A stretch of 64,000 nucleotides of DNA from Microthrixaceae bacterium (GCA_027493675.1 JAOSKI010000009.1:1-64000), one strand, 5' to 3'; shown: positions 8,813 to 18,977, numbered from the stretch's first letter. Made by a program: numbers and translations. The notes: generated from the sequence alone by a model not told the origin.

Positions 8813-10469
8813 CTACCGGGCCGCGTGCGGTCGCGGCCCGACGAGCACGCCCGGATTGAGGATGCCGGCAGGATCCAGTGTGGCCTTGACAGCGGTGAGC
8901 GCGTCAGCGAAGAGGTCGGGCCGTTGGTGGTCGTACCAGCGTCGGTGATCACGCCCGACCGCGTGGTGATGGGTGATGGTGCCGCCTGCGTCGATGATCG
9001 CCTCGCTGACAGCGGCCTTCACCTCGTCCCACATCGCGAGCTGCTCACCGTGGCGCGAAGGCGCGAGCACGGTGAAGTAGGGGGCTGCACCGTCGGGATA
9101 GACGTGTGTGAACCGACATGTGATCGTGCCACCCCCGCAGAGTGAGCGCAGCATTCTGCTTGCCGAGGAGACGACCTGTTCATGCAGGTCCTCGAAGCGG
9201 TCCCAGGTGACAGCGGTCTCGAAGGTCTCTGCGATGCATCCCAGCGCCACCATGGCGTCACGCAGGTACGGTGCGCGCAGGAACGCGGAGCGCCAGGCAT
9301 CGGCGGCATCGGTGGGTCCGTCAGTGGTGCCGTCGTTGTGGGGACCGGAAACACGGGCGCCCGTGGAGATGTCTCCACCCGCCTCGGCACACACTCGCAG
9401 GGCCAGGTCCATGTCGGCAGCGACCGGCTCGTTGGCCGACTCGAAGCCCAACACGAGTATCGCCTCGCCGTGTCCACCCGCGTTGGCGGCCGCCTCACCT
9501 GGATCCAACAGCCGGCAGTTCGTCGGCCACAAGGAGCTCTGCGCCAGCGACCTGGCAGCGGCGACACCATCGGCGAAGGAGGCGAAGCGCACCGATGCGG
9601 TCGCCTTGTGCTGCGGGCGGTCCTGAAGCCGGATCCACGCGCTGGTGATCACTCCCAGGATCCCCTCCGATCCGGCGACCAGGCGGTCGGGGACGGCCCC
9701 GCTCCCGAGCCCGGTAGACGGCGCGACTCCATCGGCCCCCGCGGTGTGATCATGCGTGTGGACTCCACGAAGTCCTCGATGTGGGTGCGACCGGTCGCGT
9801 AGTGGCCCCCGGAGCGGGTGGCGATCCACCCGCCCAGGGTGGAGAACTCGAAGGACTGCGGGTAGTGGCGCAGGGTCAGCCCGTGGGGCCTCAACTGCTC
9901 CTCGATCGCCGGGCCGGTTGCACCCCCGGCGATGTGCGCCGCACGTGAGAGGCGGTCCAGCTCCAGAACACCGCCCATGCGCGACATGTCCAGCGACACC
10001 ACTCCTGAGAACCGCTCGCTCCATCCGCCGCCGGTCTCGACACCGCCCACCACCGACGACCCGGCTCCGTAGGGGATCACCGCGATGTCAGCCGAACCGC
10101 ACCAGTCCAACACCGCGGCGAGATCGGTCTCGTCTGCCGGGAACACCACCAGGTCGGGGGATCGGGCACCTCGCCACGGAACCCCCGCACGACGTCGCGG
10201 AAGGACTTGCCGTAGGAGTGCCCTGCACGTTGCTCGACATCTGATGAGCAGAGCGCTTCGAGTGGCCCCGGAGGCACGACGCGGGGTGCTCGCAGGTCCA
10301 GGTCGGCCGTCCGGGCCGGATCCCGTCGTTGCACCTCGGCGCCGAGTTGGGCCGACACCAGCGGTGCCATCGCATCGATGTCCGCGGGCGGTACCGCCTC
10401 GTCCATCCATCCCCAACCCCACCACGAGCGTTTCGATTGGTCCCTCGATGTTGTCAACGCGACTCCCAT
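8813..10469 (-). CDS. FAD-linked oxidase, alkylglycerone-phosphate synthase-like
   Basis: A VAO/PCMH-type flavoprotein whose sequence follows alkyldihydroxyacetonephosphate synthase (AGPS), the ether-bond-forming enzyme of ether lipids. Evidence is the N-terminal KRSWWGWGWMDEAVPPADI, the FAD-binding stretches PDLVVFPADETDLAAVLDWC and VIPYGAGSSVVGG, FEFSTLGGWIATRSGGHYAT, GSEGILGVITSAWIRL, and near the C terminus the His motif THHHAVGRDHRRWYDHQRP followed by LDPAGILNPGVLVG. At least two frameshifts (about 10150 and 9690-9720) divide it into three frames. Start ATG at 10469 is tentative. Actinobacterial members are often annotated AGPS without proof of ether-lipid synthesis, so other dehydrogenase roles remain open. 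It sits directly upstream of the P450 and is divergent from the acyl-CoA dehydrogenase. Confidence 0.8.
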
Positions 10470-10605
10470 GTGCGCTCGGCTCTGCCAATCCTGTCACGCT
10501 CCGAGCACCCAGGCTGGGTGGGCGTGGCGTGCCCGCGCTCACCACCGGCTCCTCGGGTGCCAATTGCGGCCTCTTCGAGGGCAGGTCGTGTATAGATGCA
10601 CCTGC

Positions 10606-10635
10606 GTGAGTCCGTTCGGCGTGAGTCCGTTCGGC
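10606..10635. repeat. Two tandem 15-bp repeats in a divergent promoter region
   Basis: GTGAGTCCGTTCGGC occurs twice head to tail (10606-10620 and 10621-10635), and a third partial copy starts GTGAGG. It lies in the roughly 250-bp gap between divergently transcribed genes (10469 and 10722). It could be an operator for a dimeric or multimeric regulator, or a slippage product. No other gene is seen in the gap. Confidence 0.6.
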
Positions 10636-10721
10636 GTGAGGCTGTGTGAGGAGCACCGCGTTAGCGTGGCGCGTAGCAAGCACCACCTCCCAGCAAGGTG
10701 GTCCGAAAAGGAGAGCCGGAG

Positions 10722-11869
10722 TTGGAGTTCACCGAGAACCACGAGATGTTCCGAGCGACCGTTCGGGACTTCGTAACCCGGGAGATCGATCCTCACGCCG
10801 ACGAGTGGGAGGCCGCGGGTGCCTTCCCGGCTCACCGGTTGTTCAAGGCAATGGGCGACCTGGGGCTTCTCGGTCTCACCTACCAGGAGCGCTGGGGTGG
10901 CGGAGGATCCGATCACACCTACAAGATGATCCTCGGCGAGGAGCTCGGTAGGTGTGCATCCCTGGGCGTGGCGATGGCCATCTCCGTGCAGACCGACATG
11001 GCGACCCCTGCGCTGCACCGCTACGGGTCCGACGAGTTGCGTGAGAAGTACCTGCGCCCCGCCGTCGCAGGCGAAATGGTCACCTCGATCGCGGTGTCGG
11101 AGCCCGACGCGGCTCCGACGTGGCCGCGATCCGCACGCGGGCGGTGCGTGACGGCGACGAGTGGGTGATCAACGGCACCAAGATGTGGATCACCAGCGGC
11201 ACCCAGGCCGACTGGCTGTGCCTGCTGGTGCGCACCTCCGAGGAGGCCGGCTACAAGGGGATGTCGCAGGTGGTAGTGCCCACCGACACACCCGGGTTCA
11301 CGGTGAGCCGAAAGCTCGACAAGCTCGGCATGCGCGGATCGGACACAGCGGAGCTGTCCTTTGCGGACTGCCGGGTGCCGGTGTCGAACACGATCGGTGA
11401 GATCGGGCGTGGGTTCCAGCAGCAGATGACCCAGTTCCAGGACGAACGCATGATCGCGGCGTACCAGATGGTGGGTGCCACAGAGCTGGCGCTCGAGCGC
11501 ACGGTTGCCTACCTGCGGGAGCGCCAGGCCTTCGGCGCACCGCTGATGGCGAACCAGCACCTGCAGTACGAGTTGGCGGAGGTCGCTGCCGAGCTGGAGC
11601 TGAACCGCCACCACAACTGGGTGACGGTGTCGAAGGCCAACCGGGGCGAGGACTTCACCCGCGACGCCACCGTTGCGAAGCTCAGCGCCGCCAGGCTCGC
11701 CCGGCGGATGGCCGACCTGGCGGTGCAGTACCACGGAGGCATGGGTTACGTGGAGGAGCTCTGGCCTGCTCGCTTCTACCGGGACGCACGGCTCTGGTCG
11801 ATCGGCGGGGGAGCGGACGAGGTGATGCTGCGGACCCTCGCACGGATGACCGGCATCGTCGGTGACTGA
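10722..11869 (+). CDS. Acyl-CoA dehydrogenase
   Basis: An FAD-dependent acyl-CoA dehydrogenase introducing an alpha-beta double bond into an acyl-CoA. It has the N-terminal helical domain (HEMFRATVRDFVTREIDPHADEW), the FAD/substrate motif GEMVTSIAVSEPDA, WVINGTKMWITSGTQADW, and a C-terminal helical domain with RMIAAYQMVGATELALERT, RERQAFGAPL and YHGGMGYVEELWPARFYRDARL. The catalytic base cannot be assigned confidently. The frame shifts at about 11110. TTG at 10722 is chosen because AAAAGGAG sits 8 bases upstream (10706-10713); the in-frame GTG at 10698 has no such site. The stop overlaps the kup start by 8 bases. Confidence 0.88.
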
Positions 11870-13748
11870 CCCGCAGATGGACGACTCCCACACGGTCTCC
11901 AAGGCGGGGATGACCGCGCTCATGGTGGGCGCGCTCGGCGTGGTGTTCGGCGACATAGGGACGAGTCCCCTGTACTCGTTGCGTGAGACCTTCGGCAGTC
12001 ACGACATCGAGGTCGACGTGGTGAACGTCACCGGAGCGGTGTCGCTTGTGCTGTGGTCGCTCATCCTGGTCGTGTCGATCAAGTACATCGTGTTCATCCT
12101 GCGCGCCGACAACCACGGTGAGGGCGGGATCCTGGCACTCACCGAGTTGGTGGTCGGACGCGAGCGTGCCATCGGCAGGATGTGGGCGCTGCTCGTGGTG
12201 GGCCTGTTCGGGATGGCACTCCTCTACGGCGACGGGGTCATCACGCCGGCCATCTCGGTGCTCTCCGCTGTCGAAGGCCTGGAGGTGGCCAACCCGGCCT
12301 TCGAACCGTGGGTCCTACCGCTGTCGATAGGCATCCTGGTCGGCCTGTTCGCAGTTCAGAGCAAGGGAACCGGCGCTGTCGGGACGCTGTTCGGCCCGGT
12401 CATGCTGGTGTGGTTCGGCGTGCTGGGCGTACTCGGGGTGAGCCGGGTTCTCGATGACCAGTCGATACTGTCGGCGTTCAACCCGTACCACGCGGTGGAG
12501 TTCTTCAGAGCGACGGGGTTCGAGGGCTTCCTGTCGCTCGGTTCGGTGTTCCTGGTGGTCACCGGCGGCGAGGCGCTGTATGCCGACCTCGGTCACTTCG
12601 GGCGCGAGCCGATCCGACGTGGATGGTTCTTCGTGGCCTTCCCCGCGCTCGCGCTCAACTACCTGGGCCAGGGGGCGATGCTGATCGCGGAGCCGGAGGC
12701 CATCGAGAACCCTGTGTTCCAGATGGGGCCGGCATGGAGCCGTTGGCCTCTGGTGATCCTCGCCACGTCGGCGACCGTGATCGCCTCCCAGGCCCTGATC
12801 TCCGGTGCGTTCTCCCTCACGGTGCAGGCAGCACAGCTCGACTACCTGCCCCGGCCCACGGTGCACCACACCTCCGCTGCCCATTCAGGCCAGGTCTACC
12901 TCCCCGCTGTGAACTGGCTTCTCGCAGCCGGGTGCATCGGGCTCGTGGTGGCGTTCGGCAGCTCCACGTCGCTCGCCGCGGCCTACGGGATCGCGGTGAC
13001 CGCCACGATGGCCATCACGACGCTGCTGTTCTTCGTGTTCGTCCGAAAGCGCTGGGGCTGGAGCACGATCCGTGCACTGGCGGTCTGCCTTCCCTTCGCG
13101 GTCCTCGACCTGGGGTTCTTCGGTGCGAACGTGTTCAAGATCCCCCACGGCGGTTGGTTCCCGATCGTGGTCGGAATCGTGATCATCGTGATCATGACCA
13201 CATGGCGCACCGGCCGTCGGGCCGTCGGGGAGCGTCTCGACGCGGGAGCGACCGGCATCGAGGAGTTCCTCGCCACGTTGCCCGACGACCTGATCCGGGT
13301 GCCGGCGGTCGCGGTGTTCCTGTACAGCCGGCCGCGCACGGCCCCGCCGGCATTGCGCACGAACACCGCCCACAACCACTCGATGCACGCCACCGTGCTG
13401 CTCGTATCCGTGGAGGTCGGATCCGTGCCACATTGGAGCGGGCCGGCGTTGAGCGTGGAGGACCTCGGCGGCGGCGTGCACCAGATCGAGGTCCGCCACG
13501 GCTACATGGAGAAGCCCGATGTGGTCAAGGCGCTGGATGGCATCGAGATCGACGGCACGCCGCTGGATGTCTCGAAGGTGACCTTCTTCATCGGTCGCGA
13601 GTCGGTCATATCCACCCCGGAGCACACGATGGCGCAGTGGCGTGAGCGCCTGTTCGCAGCGCAGCTCCGATCCGCCGCGCCGGCGTCGAGGTTCTTCGGC
13701 CTGCCCTCGGCGCAGGTGGTGGAGGTGGGTTCGCAGGTGGAGATCTGA
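11862..13748 (+). CDS. kup: Kup-family potassium transporter
   Basis: Intact frame of 628 residues, the normal length for Kup/HAK/KT K+:H+ symporters of the inner membrane. The family signature FGDIGTSPLYSLRETFG is near the N terminus, followed by about a dozen hydrophobic segments (for example SLVLWSLILVVSIKYIVFIL, LYGDGVITPAISVLSAVEG, GGEALYADLGHFG) and a soluble C-terminal domain with SKVTFFIGRESVIS. GTG at 11862 overlaps the upstream acyl-CoA dehydrogenase gene; the ATG at 11877 is an alternative start. It is one of the few larger genes here without a frameshift. Confidence 0.95.
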   Translation: MTDPQMDDSHTVSKAGMTALMVGALGVVFGDIGTSPLYSLRETFGSHDIEVDVVNVTGAVSLVLWSLILVVSIKYIVFILRADNHGEGGILALTELVVGRERAIGRMWALLVVGLFGMALLYGDGVITPAISVLSAVEGLEVANPAFEPWVLPLSIGILVGLFAVQSKGTGAVGTLFGPVMLVWFGVLGVLGVSRVLDDQSILSAFNPYHAVEFFRATGFEGFLSLGSVFLVVTGGEALYADLGHFGREPIRRGWFFVAFPALALNYLGQGAMLIAEPEAIENPVFQMGPAWSRWPLVILATSATVIASQALISGAFSLTVQAAQLDYLPRPTVHHTSAAHSGQVYLPAVNWLLAAGCIGLVVAFGSSTSLAAAYGIAVTATMAITTLLFFVFVRKRWGWSTIRALAVCLPFAVLDLGFFGANVFKIPHGGWFPIVVGIVIIVIMTTWRTGRRAVGERLDAGATGIEEFLATLPDDLIRVPAVAVFLYSRPRTAPPALRTNTAHNHSMHATVLLVSVEVGSVPHWSGPALSVEDLGGGVHQIEVRHGYMEKPDVVKALDGIEIDGTPLDVSKVTFFIGRESVISTPEHTMAQWRERLFAAQLRSAAPASRFFGLPSAQVVEVGSQVEI

Positions 13749-13795
13749 GCGCGCGACTCGGGCAAGCAGCTCGCAGGCTGTAGGGTTGCAGCCGT

Positions 13796-13880
13796 AACAG
13801 GGGAGCTCGGGGCACCGGGCTGAGAGGGTGGCTACCGCCACCGACCCACGAACCTGATCTGGGTAATGCCAGCGGAGGGA
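13796..13880 (+). promoter_or_regulatory. TPP riboswitch (THI box)
   Basis: The conserved TPP aptamer elements occur in order: ACAGGGGAGC (13797), GGGCTGAGAGGGTGG (13817), then GAACCTGATCTGGGTAATGC (13850) and CAGCGGAGGGA (13870-13880). These form the pyrimidine- and pyrophosphate-binding arms. The following gene starts at ATG 13887, so its Shine-Dalgarno GGAGGG (13874-13879) is part of the aptamer's 3' strand. Thiamine pyrophosphate binding should therefore hide the ribosome site and repress translation of thiN-thiB-thiP. Confidence 0.95.
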
Positions 13881-13886
13881 TGTGCC

Positions 13887-14539
13887 ATGACCACCACGGT
13901 GGTTTTCGGAGGTGGACCGATCGACAGCGACGCTGTCGAGGTGGCGTTGCACGGCGTGGGGGCCGACCTCGTCATCGCCGCGGACTCCGGGTTGGCAGCG
14001 TGTGTCGCAGCGGGATTGCACTGCGACCTGTTGGTGGGCGACATGGATTCGGTGGATCCCGCGTTGTTGGACGCGGCGGCAGCATCGGGCACCGTCATCG
14101 AGCGCCACGAGCCGGACAAGGACGCGAGCGATCTCGAGTTGGCACTGGACCGCGCCACGGAGGGGGCACACGGCGGGACCGTGGTGTTGGTGGCAAGCCC
14201 TGGGGGCGTCTCGACCATCTGCTGGCCACAGCACTGGTGGTCGGGTCGCCCCGGTACTCGGGGTTCGGCATCGATGCCTACCTGGGTCGCTCACGGGTGC
14301 TCCCCGTACACGACCGACGGAGCGTCGTCGCCCGTGCCGGGACGACAGCCAGCCTTCTCGCCCTGCACGGTCCTGCCGGAGGGGTGACGGTCACCGGGAT
14401 GCGCTGGCCACTGCGTGACGCGGTGTTGGAGGCGACCAACTCCCTGGGGGTCTCCAACCGGTTCACAGCGGACGAAGCGCACTTCAGCGTCGGTGAGGGC
14501 GTGTTGACCGTTGTCATTCCCGACCAGAGGGAGATCTGA
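13887..14539 (+). CDS. Thiamine pyrophosphokinase-like protein
   Basis: Sequence matches the thiamine diphosphokinase family (transfers pyrophosphate from ATP to thiamine): GADLVIAADSGLAACVAAG, then CDLLVGDMDSVDPALL, and EPDKDASDLELALD with the conserved Asp cluster. The frame shifts at about 14205; the second frame contains RLDHLLATALVV, matching the family's GxRLDH motif, and ends at TGA 14539. ATG 13887 lies seven bases after the riboswitch Shine-Dalgarno. The stop overlaps the thiB start by one base. TPP-riboswitch control agrees with a thiamine salvage role: imported thiamine would be converted to TPP. Confidence 0.85.
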
Positions 14540-15624
14540 TGAGCACGAGGACCCTGAACCGCAAGAGCATCACGATGGGGGCGCTGCTGGCCGCTGCGGC
14601 CCTGGTTGCGCTCGCATGTGGTTCCACCGACGACTCTGCTGAGGGCTCGGATCCCGATGCGAAGCCCGAGACGGTGCGTCTGCTCACCTACGACTCGTTC
14701 GCCCTGGACGACGATGCGGCGGCGGCGTTCACGGAGGCGACGGGAGCACGGATCGAGGTGATTCCGGCTGGGGATTCCGGAGCGATGCTCGCAGGAGCGC
14801 TCCTCACCGCAGGCGAGCCCGAAGCCGACGTGATCTTCGGGATCGACAACACCACCGTCGACAAGGCAGTCGACGGGGATCTGCTCGAGGCGTTCTCGCC
14901 GCCGGCCGCCGAGGACCTTGCGCCTGAGTTGGGAGCGCCCGGCGACGCTGCGGACGTGTTGACACCCGTCGACACCTCCGAGGTGTGCGTGAACGTCGAC
15001 TCGGGCTGGTTCGCAGACGCGGGCATCGATCCACCCGTGGACTTCGAGGACCTGACCTCGGAGACGCTGCGCGACCTGCTGGTGGTGCAGAACCCGGTGA
15101 ACTCCTCGCCGGGACTGGCGTTCATGCTGGGCACCACCGAGGTATTCGGTGAGGAGGGGTGGTTGGAGTACTGGCAGGCGCTGAAGCGCAACGGCGTGCG
15201 TGTGTCGCCCAGCTGGGACGACGCCTACTACAACGACTACACGGTCAACGGCGGTGACCGACCGCTGGTGCTGTCCTATGCGAGCAGCCCTCCCGCCGAG
15301 GTGGTCTTCAGCGAAGGTGCACTCGATGAGCCGGTGTCGACGGTTGCCGATGGCACGTGTGTTACCCAGGTGGAGTACGCCGGCGTGCTGGCAGGGGCGG
15401 AGCACCCCGAGCTCGCCCGGGACCTCGTGGAGTTCATGCTGAGCGATCCGTGGCAGGAGGCCGTGGCGCTGTCGAACTTCGTGTACCCGGTCACCGACGT
15501 GGAGCTCCCCGAGGAGTTCCGGCTCTGGGCACCCAGGCCGGCGGACCCGGTGGTGCTCGACGCGCAAGCGGTCGGTCGGAACCTGGATCGGTGGCTGGAG
15601 CAGTGGCGCTCGGTCATGGAGTAG
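14539..15624 (+). CDS. thiB: Thiamine ABC transporter substrate-binding lipoprotein
   Basis: Intact 361-residue periplasmic-type binding protein. The N terminus has a lipoprotein signal (GALLAAAALVALACGS, Cys as lipid anchor). The body matches ThiB: TVRLLTYDSFALDDDAAAAF, VIPAGDSGAMLAGALL, ADVIFGIDNTTVDKA, DLLVVQNPVNSSPGLAFML, YYNDYTVNGGDRPLVLSYAS and YAGVLAGAEHPELARDLVEF. It captures thiamine outside the membrane and delivers it to ThiP. It overlaps the upstream kinase gene by one base and is followed at once by the permease frame, so the TPP riboswitch very probably controls all three. Confidence 0.93.
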   Translation: MSTRTLNRKSITMGALLAAAALVALACGSTDDSAEGSDPDAKPETVRLLTYDSFALDDDAAAAFTEATGARIEVIPAGDSGAMLAGALLTAGEPEADVIFGIDNTTVDKAVDGDLLEAFSPPAAEDLAPELGAPGDAADVLTPVDTSEVCVNVDSGWFADAGIDPPVDFEDLTSETLRDLLVVQNPVNSSPGLAFMLGTTEVFGEEGWLEYWQALKRNGVRVSPSWDDAYYNDYTVNGGDRPLVLSYASSPPAEVVFSEGALDEPVSTVADGTCVTQVEYAGVLAGAEHPELARDLVEFMLSDPWQEAVALSNFVYPVTDVELPEEFRLWAPRPADPVVLDAQAVGRNLDRWLEQWRSVME

Positions 15625-17243
15625 GCGGTCGACCCGGAGTCGGCCGGCGGCCCAACCCTCAGCGATCCTCTCGGTGGTCGTAGTGGCTCTGGCGGTGGTC
15701 GTTCCGCTCGCAGCGGTGCTGTTGCGAGCGGTGATGGTCGACGGTGAACCGAGCACCGAGGCGTTGGTGAGGATGCTCGGCTCAGCCCGCACCTGGCGCA
15801 TCGTGGGCCTCACCGTGGCTCAGGCTGCGATGAGCGCCCTCGCCGCGGCGATGGTGGGGATCCCCCTCGCCACGGTGCTGGCCCGCTACGAATTCCGTGG
15901 CAGGGCGCTCGTGCGGAGCCTCGCGTCAGTGCCGTTCGTTCTGCCCTCGGTGGTCATAGCGGCTGCGTTCTCGTCGTTGCTGGGCCCTTCGGGTGTGGTC
16001 GACCTGCGAGGAACCTGGTGGGCCGTGATCGCAGCACATGTGTGCTTCAACCTGGCGGTCGTGCTGCGCCTGGTTGGAGCCGCCGTCGCGGAGTCGACCC
16101 CGACCTCGAGGCAGCGGCGCGCCTGTCGGGCGCGTCGATGTTCGATGTCCAACGTCGGATCGTGTTGCCGTTGGTGGCTCCCGCGGTGAGCTCCGCGCTG
16201 GTGATCGTGTTCCTGTTCTGCCTCACGAGCTTCGGAGTGGTCGTAGTGCTCGGCGGAGGGTGGGTGACCACGATCGAGGTGGAGATGTGGACGCGCAACC
16301 CGCCAGTTCGACCTCTCGGGTGCTGCGGTGCTGGCGGGGCTGCAGGCAGCGTGCGTTCTCGTCGTGCTCCTGTTCGCCGGGGGAGCAGGTCGTGGAGCGC
16401 CTCGGTGAGCTCGGCGGGTGTGACCACGTCACGCCGGCCGGTTCGGCCGGCGGAGCGGGGGCGGTGGCGGCTGCGGTGGCGGTGGTCGCCGTGGTGGCGG
16501 TGTTGCCGTTGGCGGTGCTGGTGGAACGTTCGCTCCAGGTGGGCGATTCCCACGGGCTCGCCAACTGGATCGGCCTCGGATCCGCCACAGCCGGGACTTC
16601 GCTCGCGGTCGATCCACTTGCCGCGGTCGGGGCGTCCCTTCGCTCAGCAGTGCCCGCAGCAGGCATCGCCGTGCTGCTCGGGGTGCCCGCAGCGATGGCG
16701 GTCGCTGTCCGCCCCGGCGGCTTCACGGCGCGGGTCCTGCTGTTGCCGCTCGCGGTGTCTGCCACCACGGTCGGTCTCGGCCTGTTGCTGGTTTCGGGGT
16801 TCGCTGCCATGGGGTGTTGCACGCTCGGGTGCCTTGGTCGTCCTCGCCCAGGCGCTGGTTGCGCTGCCGCTTGTGGTGAGGGGGTGGCGCCGGCGTTCAG
16901 TGCGATGCCAAGGGAGTACGTGGATGCCGCCGCGCTGGCCGGATCGTCGCGCCGCCGGACCTGGTGGACCGTCCAGGTGCCGATCGCGCGCCCTGCGATG
17001 GCCGCCGCAGGAGGCCTCGCATTCACTGCGGCCCTCGGGGAGTTCGGCGCCACAGTGTTCGTGGCTCGCAGGACCTCGCCGACGGTGCCGGTCGCGATCG
17101 AACGCCTGCTGTCGAGGCCTGGTCAATCCGGCTTCGGCCAGGCGATGGCGCTGTCGGTGCTGTTGGGTGTGATGTGCGCGGCAGTGCTCTGGTTGGTCGA
17201 CTCCTCGGCAGAGCGTGGCGGCACCTCCTGGATGAGGTTCTGA
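15617..17243 (+). CDS. thiP: Thiamine ABC transporter permease (ThiP-like)
   Basis: A two-fold permease of about 540 residues, as in ThiP, recovered by joining several frames. The first half contains SVVVVALAVVVPLAAVLLRA, LATVLARYEFRGRALVRSLA and VPFVLPSVVIAAAFSSLLG, then the inner-membrane coupling loop DPDLEAAARLSGASMFDVQR. The second half has a matching loop, MPREYVDAAALAGSSRRRTW, and ALGEFGATVFVARR. Frameshifts lie near 16095, 16310-16370, 16810 and 16885. The start is uncertain: the open frame extends back across the thiB stop, and 15617 is only where it overlaps. No ThiQ ATPase follows. Confidence 0.8.
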
Positions 17244-17417
17244 GTCGTCCGACCCTGCGCTACAGAACTCAGCCCAACGTGCCGATGTGGTGTTCTCAAG
17301 TGATCTTGGGTAGATTCGTGTTGATTGGAGAGTCGGGGTACCGCACCTGGCTAGTTGGGGAGTGTGGTCGCGCAGAGATCGGGCGAACTGCGGCCATCAC
17401 ATCCGGTCCGGGGAATC

Positions 17418-17470
17418 GCACGAGTTGACAGGCGTGCGGGACGAGAGTCCTGCTTTCGATCACACGAAGG
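17418..17470 (+). ncRNA. Candidate structured leader upstream of the M23 peptidase gene
   Basis: The 257-bp gap between thiP and the peptidase gene has no credible gene. Within it, 17436-17453 folds as a 7-bp stem (GCGGGAC with GTCCTGC, one G-T pair) closed by a GAGA tetraloop. A second hairpin (TTCG/CGAA, 17455-17468) follows at once, and a GCACG/CGTGC pairing (17418-17437) competes with the first. I do not recognise a known riboswitch. It could be a regulatory leader or chance folding. Confidence 0.3.
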
Positions 17471-17500
17471 CCAAGTCGCAGGAGTCAGGGTCACCCCGCT

Positions 17501-18931
17501 GTGCACAAGGGGAACAGGTTGCAGGTTAGAAGGACGACGATCGCCGTGGCAGCGGTTGTGACGATGGCGGTGTTCTCCACCACGACCGCCGGCGCACAGG
17601 CGCCCGGGGGTGACGGAGGCGGGGAGGAGGTCACGACGACCACTTCCAGCACCACCACCTCGACGCCGGGTTCGACTGGCTCGCAGCCTCCCTCCACAAC
17701 AACGACCACCACGAGGCCACGCCGCACGACCACGACCAAGCCAGGCTCCACCTCGACCACCACCACGACCGTCCCACCGAACGTGCTTCCGCCCGTGACT
17801 ATCCCTCCCGAGATGGCCGGAGACCCACGCGCTCCGATCCTGTTCGATCCCGGTCCGGGAGACGGCGTCGAGGTGCCGGTGTTCCAACCCGACTTCACCA
17901 CTGCGACGAACCAGGTGCTGCAGGCGAAGGTCGATGAGTTGACCGCCCAACTCGCCGACAAGCAGAAGCGCCTCGGCGCCCTGCGTGCCGGCCTAGGCGA
18001 CCTCGAACGTCAGGTCGGGGTGCTCGACGACGAGCTGGCGACGCTCGACGAGGTGAGCAGGGCCAACATCGCGATCGCCGCCAAGGCGGAGCTCGAGCTG
18101 AGGAGCCACACCGTGGACGCCTTCGTGAACGGGTCCACCGAGGACAGGATCGCGATGGTCCGCACGGGTGACCCAGTGAAGATCGGCGTGGCCCGAGAGC
18201 TCCTCGACAGCGTGGTCGAGTCCGATGCAGCCCTGGTGGCGCGCCACGAGCAGGCACAGGAGCGCCTGGACGGCCACCAACAGGAGCTGATGGACGACCT
18301 GACCCGGTTGCAGACGCGCCAGGGCGAGCTCAGCAATGAGATCAGCAGCTTGCTCAAGGACATTCTTGAGGACGCGCAGGCGCGCAAGGCCTACGAGAGC
18401 GGTGCGCAGGTGTATGTGAGGGGGTTCGTGTTCCCCGTGCGGAGCGAGGTCGAGTTCATCGACTCCTGGGGCTACCCGCGGATGTCGGGCACGGCGTCCG
18501 CCCACTGGCACCAGGGCACTGACATCTTCGCACCCATGGGCACACCGCTTGTGGCAGCTGAGAGCGGCACCCTCGACCGTGTCGGTACCGCTGGCCTTGG
18601 TGGACTGCGGCTCTGGGTCAAGGGTGACTCGGGGAACCACTACTACTACGCGCACCTCAGCGCGTTCGCGCCTGGGATGACCGACGGCCTCAGGGTCAAC
18701 GCCGGTGACGTGGTCGGGTTCGTGGGTGACACCGGCAACGCCAAGGGCACATCGCCTCACCTGCACTTCGAGATCCACCCCGGCGGCGGCGACGCCGTCA
18801 ACCCCTACCCGGTGCTGATTGCAACCTACGGGACCAAGCCGATGGTGGAGATCGTGCAGGCGCCGCCACCGACCCTGCCGCGGACCCTTACGCCGACGTC
18901 ACCAGCGACCCCGGCACCGACCCGCCGGTGA
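17501..18931 (+). CDS. Secreted M23 peptidase with coiled coil (septal hydrolase/activator-like)
   Basis: Intact 476-residue exported protein. A signal peptide ([22 protein letters not shown]) is followed by a Thr/Pro/Ser-rich linker (about residues 45-110), a coiled coil (about 135-300; heptad-like [20 protein letters not shown]) and a C-terminal M23 zinc endopeptidase domain. Zinc-site motifs are complete: HQGTDIF (about 337) and HLHFEIH (about 420), so the enzyme should cut peptidoglycan cross-bridges or stems. The architecture resembles EnvC/RipA-type cell-separation hydrolases. GTG at 17501 is the start used. Confidence 0.9.
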   Translation: MHKGNRLQVRRTTIAVAAVVTMAVFSTTTAGAQAPGGDGGGEEVTTTTSSTTTSTPGSTGSQPPSTTTTTTRPRRTTTTKPGSTSTTTTTVPPNVLPPVTIPPEMAGDPRAPILFDPGPGDGVEVPVFQPDFTTATNQVLQAKVDELTAQLADKQKRLGALRAGLGDLERQVGVLDDELATLDEVSRANIAIAAKAELELRSHTVDAFVNGSTEDRIAMVRTGDPVKIGVARELLDSVVESDAALVARHEQAQERLDGHQQELMDDLTRLQTRQGELSNEISSLLKDILEDAQARKAYESGAQVYVRGFVFPVRSEVEFIDSWGYPRMSGTASAHWHQGTDIFAPMGTPLVAAESGTLDRVGTAGLGGLRLWVKGDSGNHYYYAHLSAFAPGMTDGLRVNAGDVVGFVGDTGNAKGTSPHLHFEIHPGGGDAVNPYPVLIATYGTKPMVEIVQAPPPTLPRTLTPTSPATPAPTRR

Positions 18932-18977
18932 CCTTGCCGCCCACGCCGGGTGGCTGAGCGCCCCTGCCCGGGCGAGA

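Noticed and set aside
12885..14294. Minus-strand 469-residue frame over kup and thiN
   Set aside because: Antisense to the intact kup gene and across the riboswitch; composition is His/Arg/Asp-rich shadow coding.
14278..15813. Minus-strand 511-residue frame over thiB
   Set aside because: Antisense to intact thiB; no recognisable domain.
17404..17490. c-di-AMP (ydaO) riboswitch ahead of the M23 gene
   Set aside because: The hallmark conserved 3' segment of that aptamer is not present; only generic hairpins are seen.
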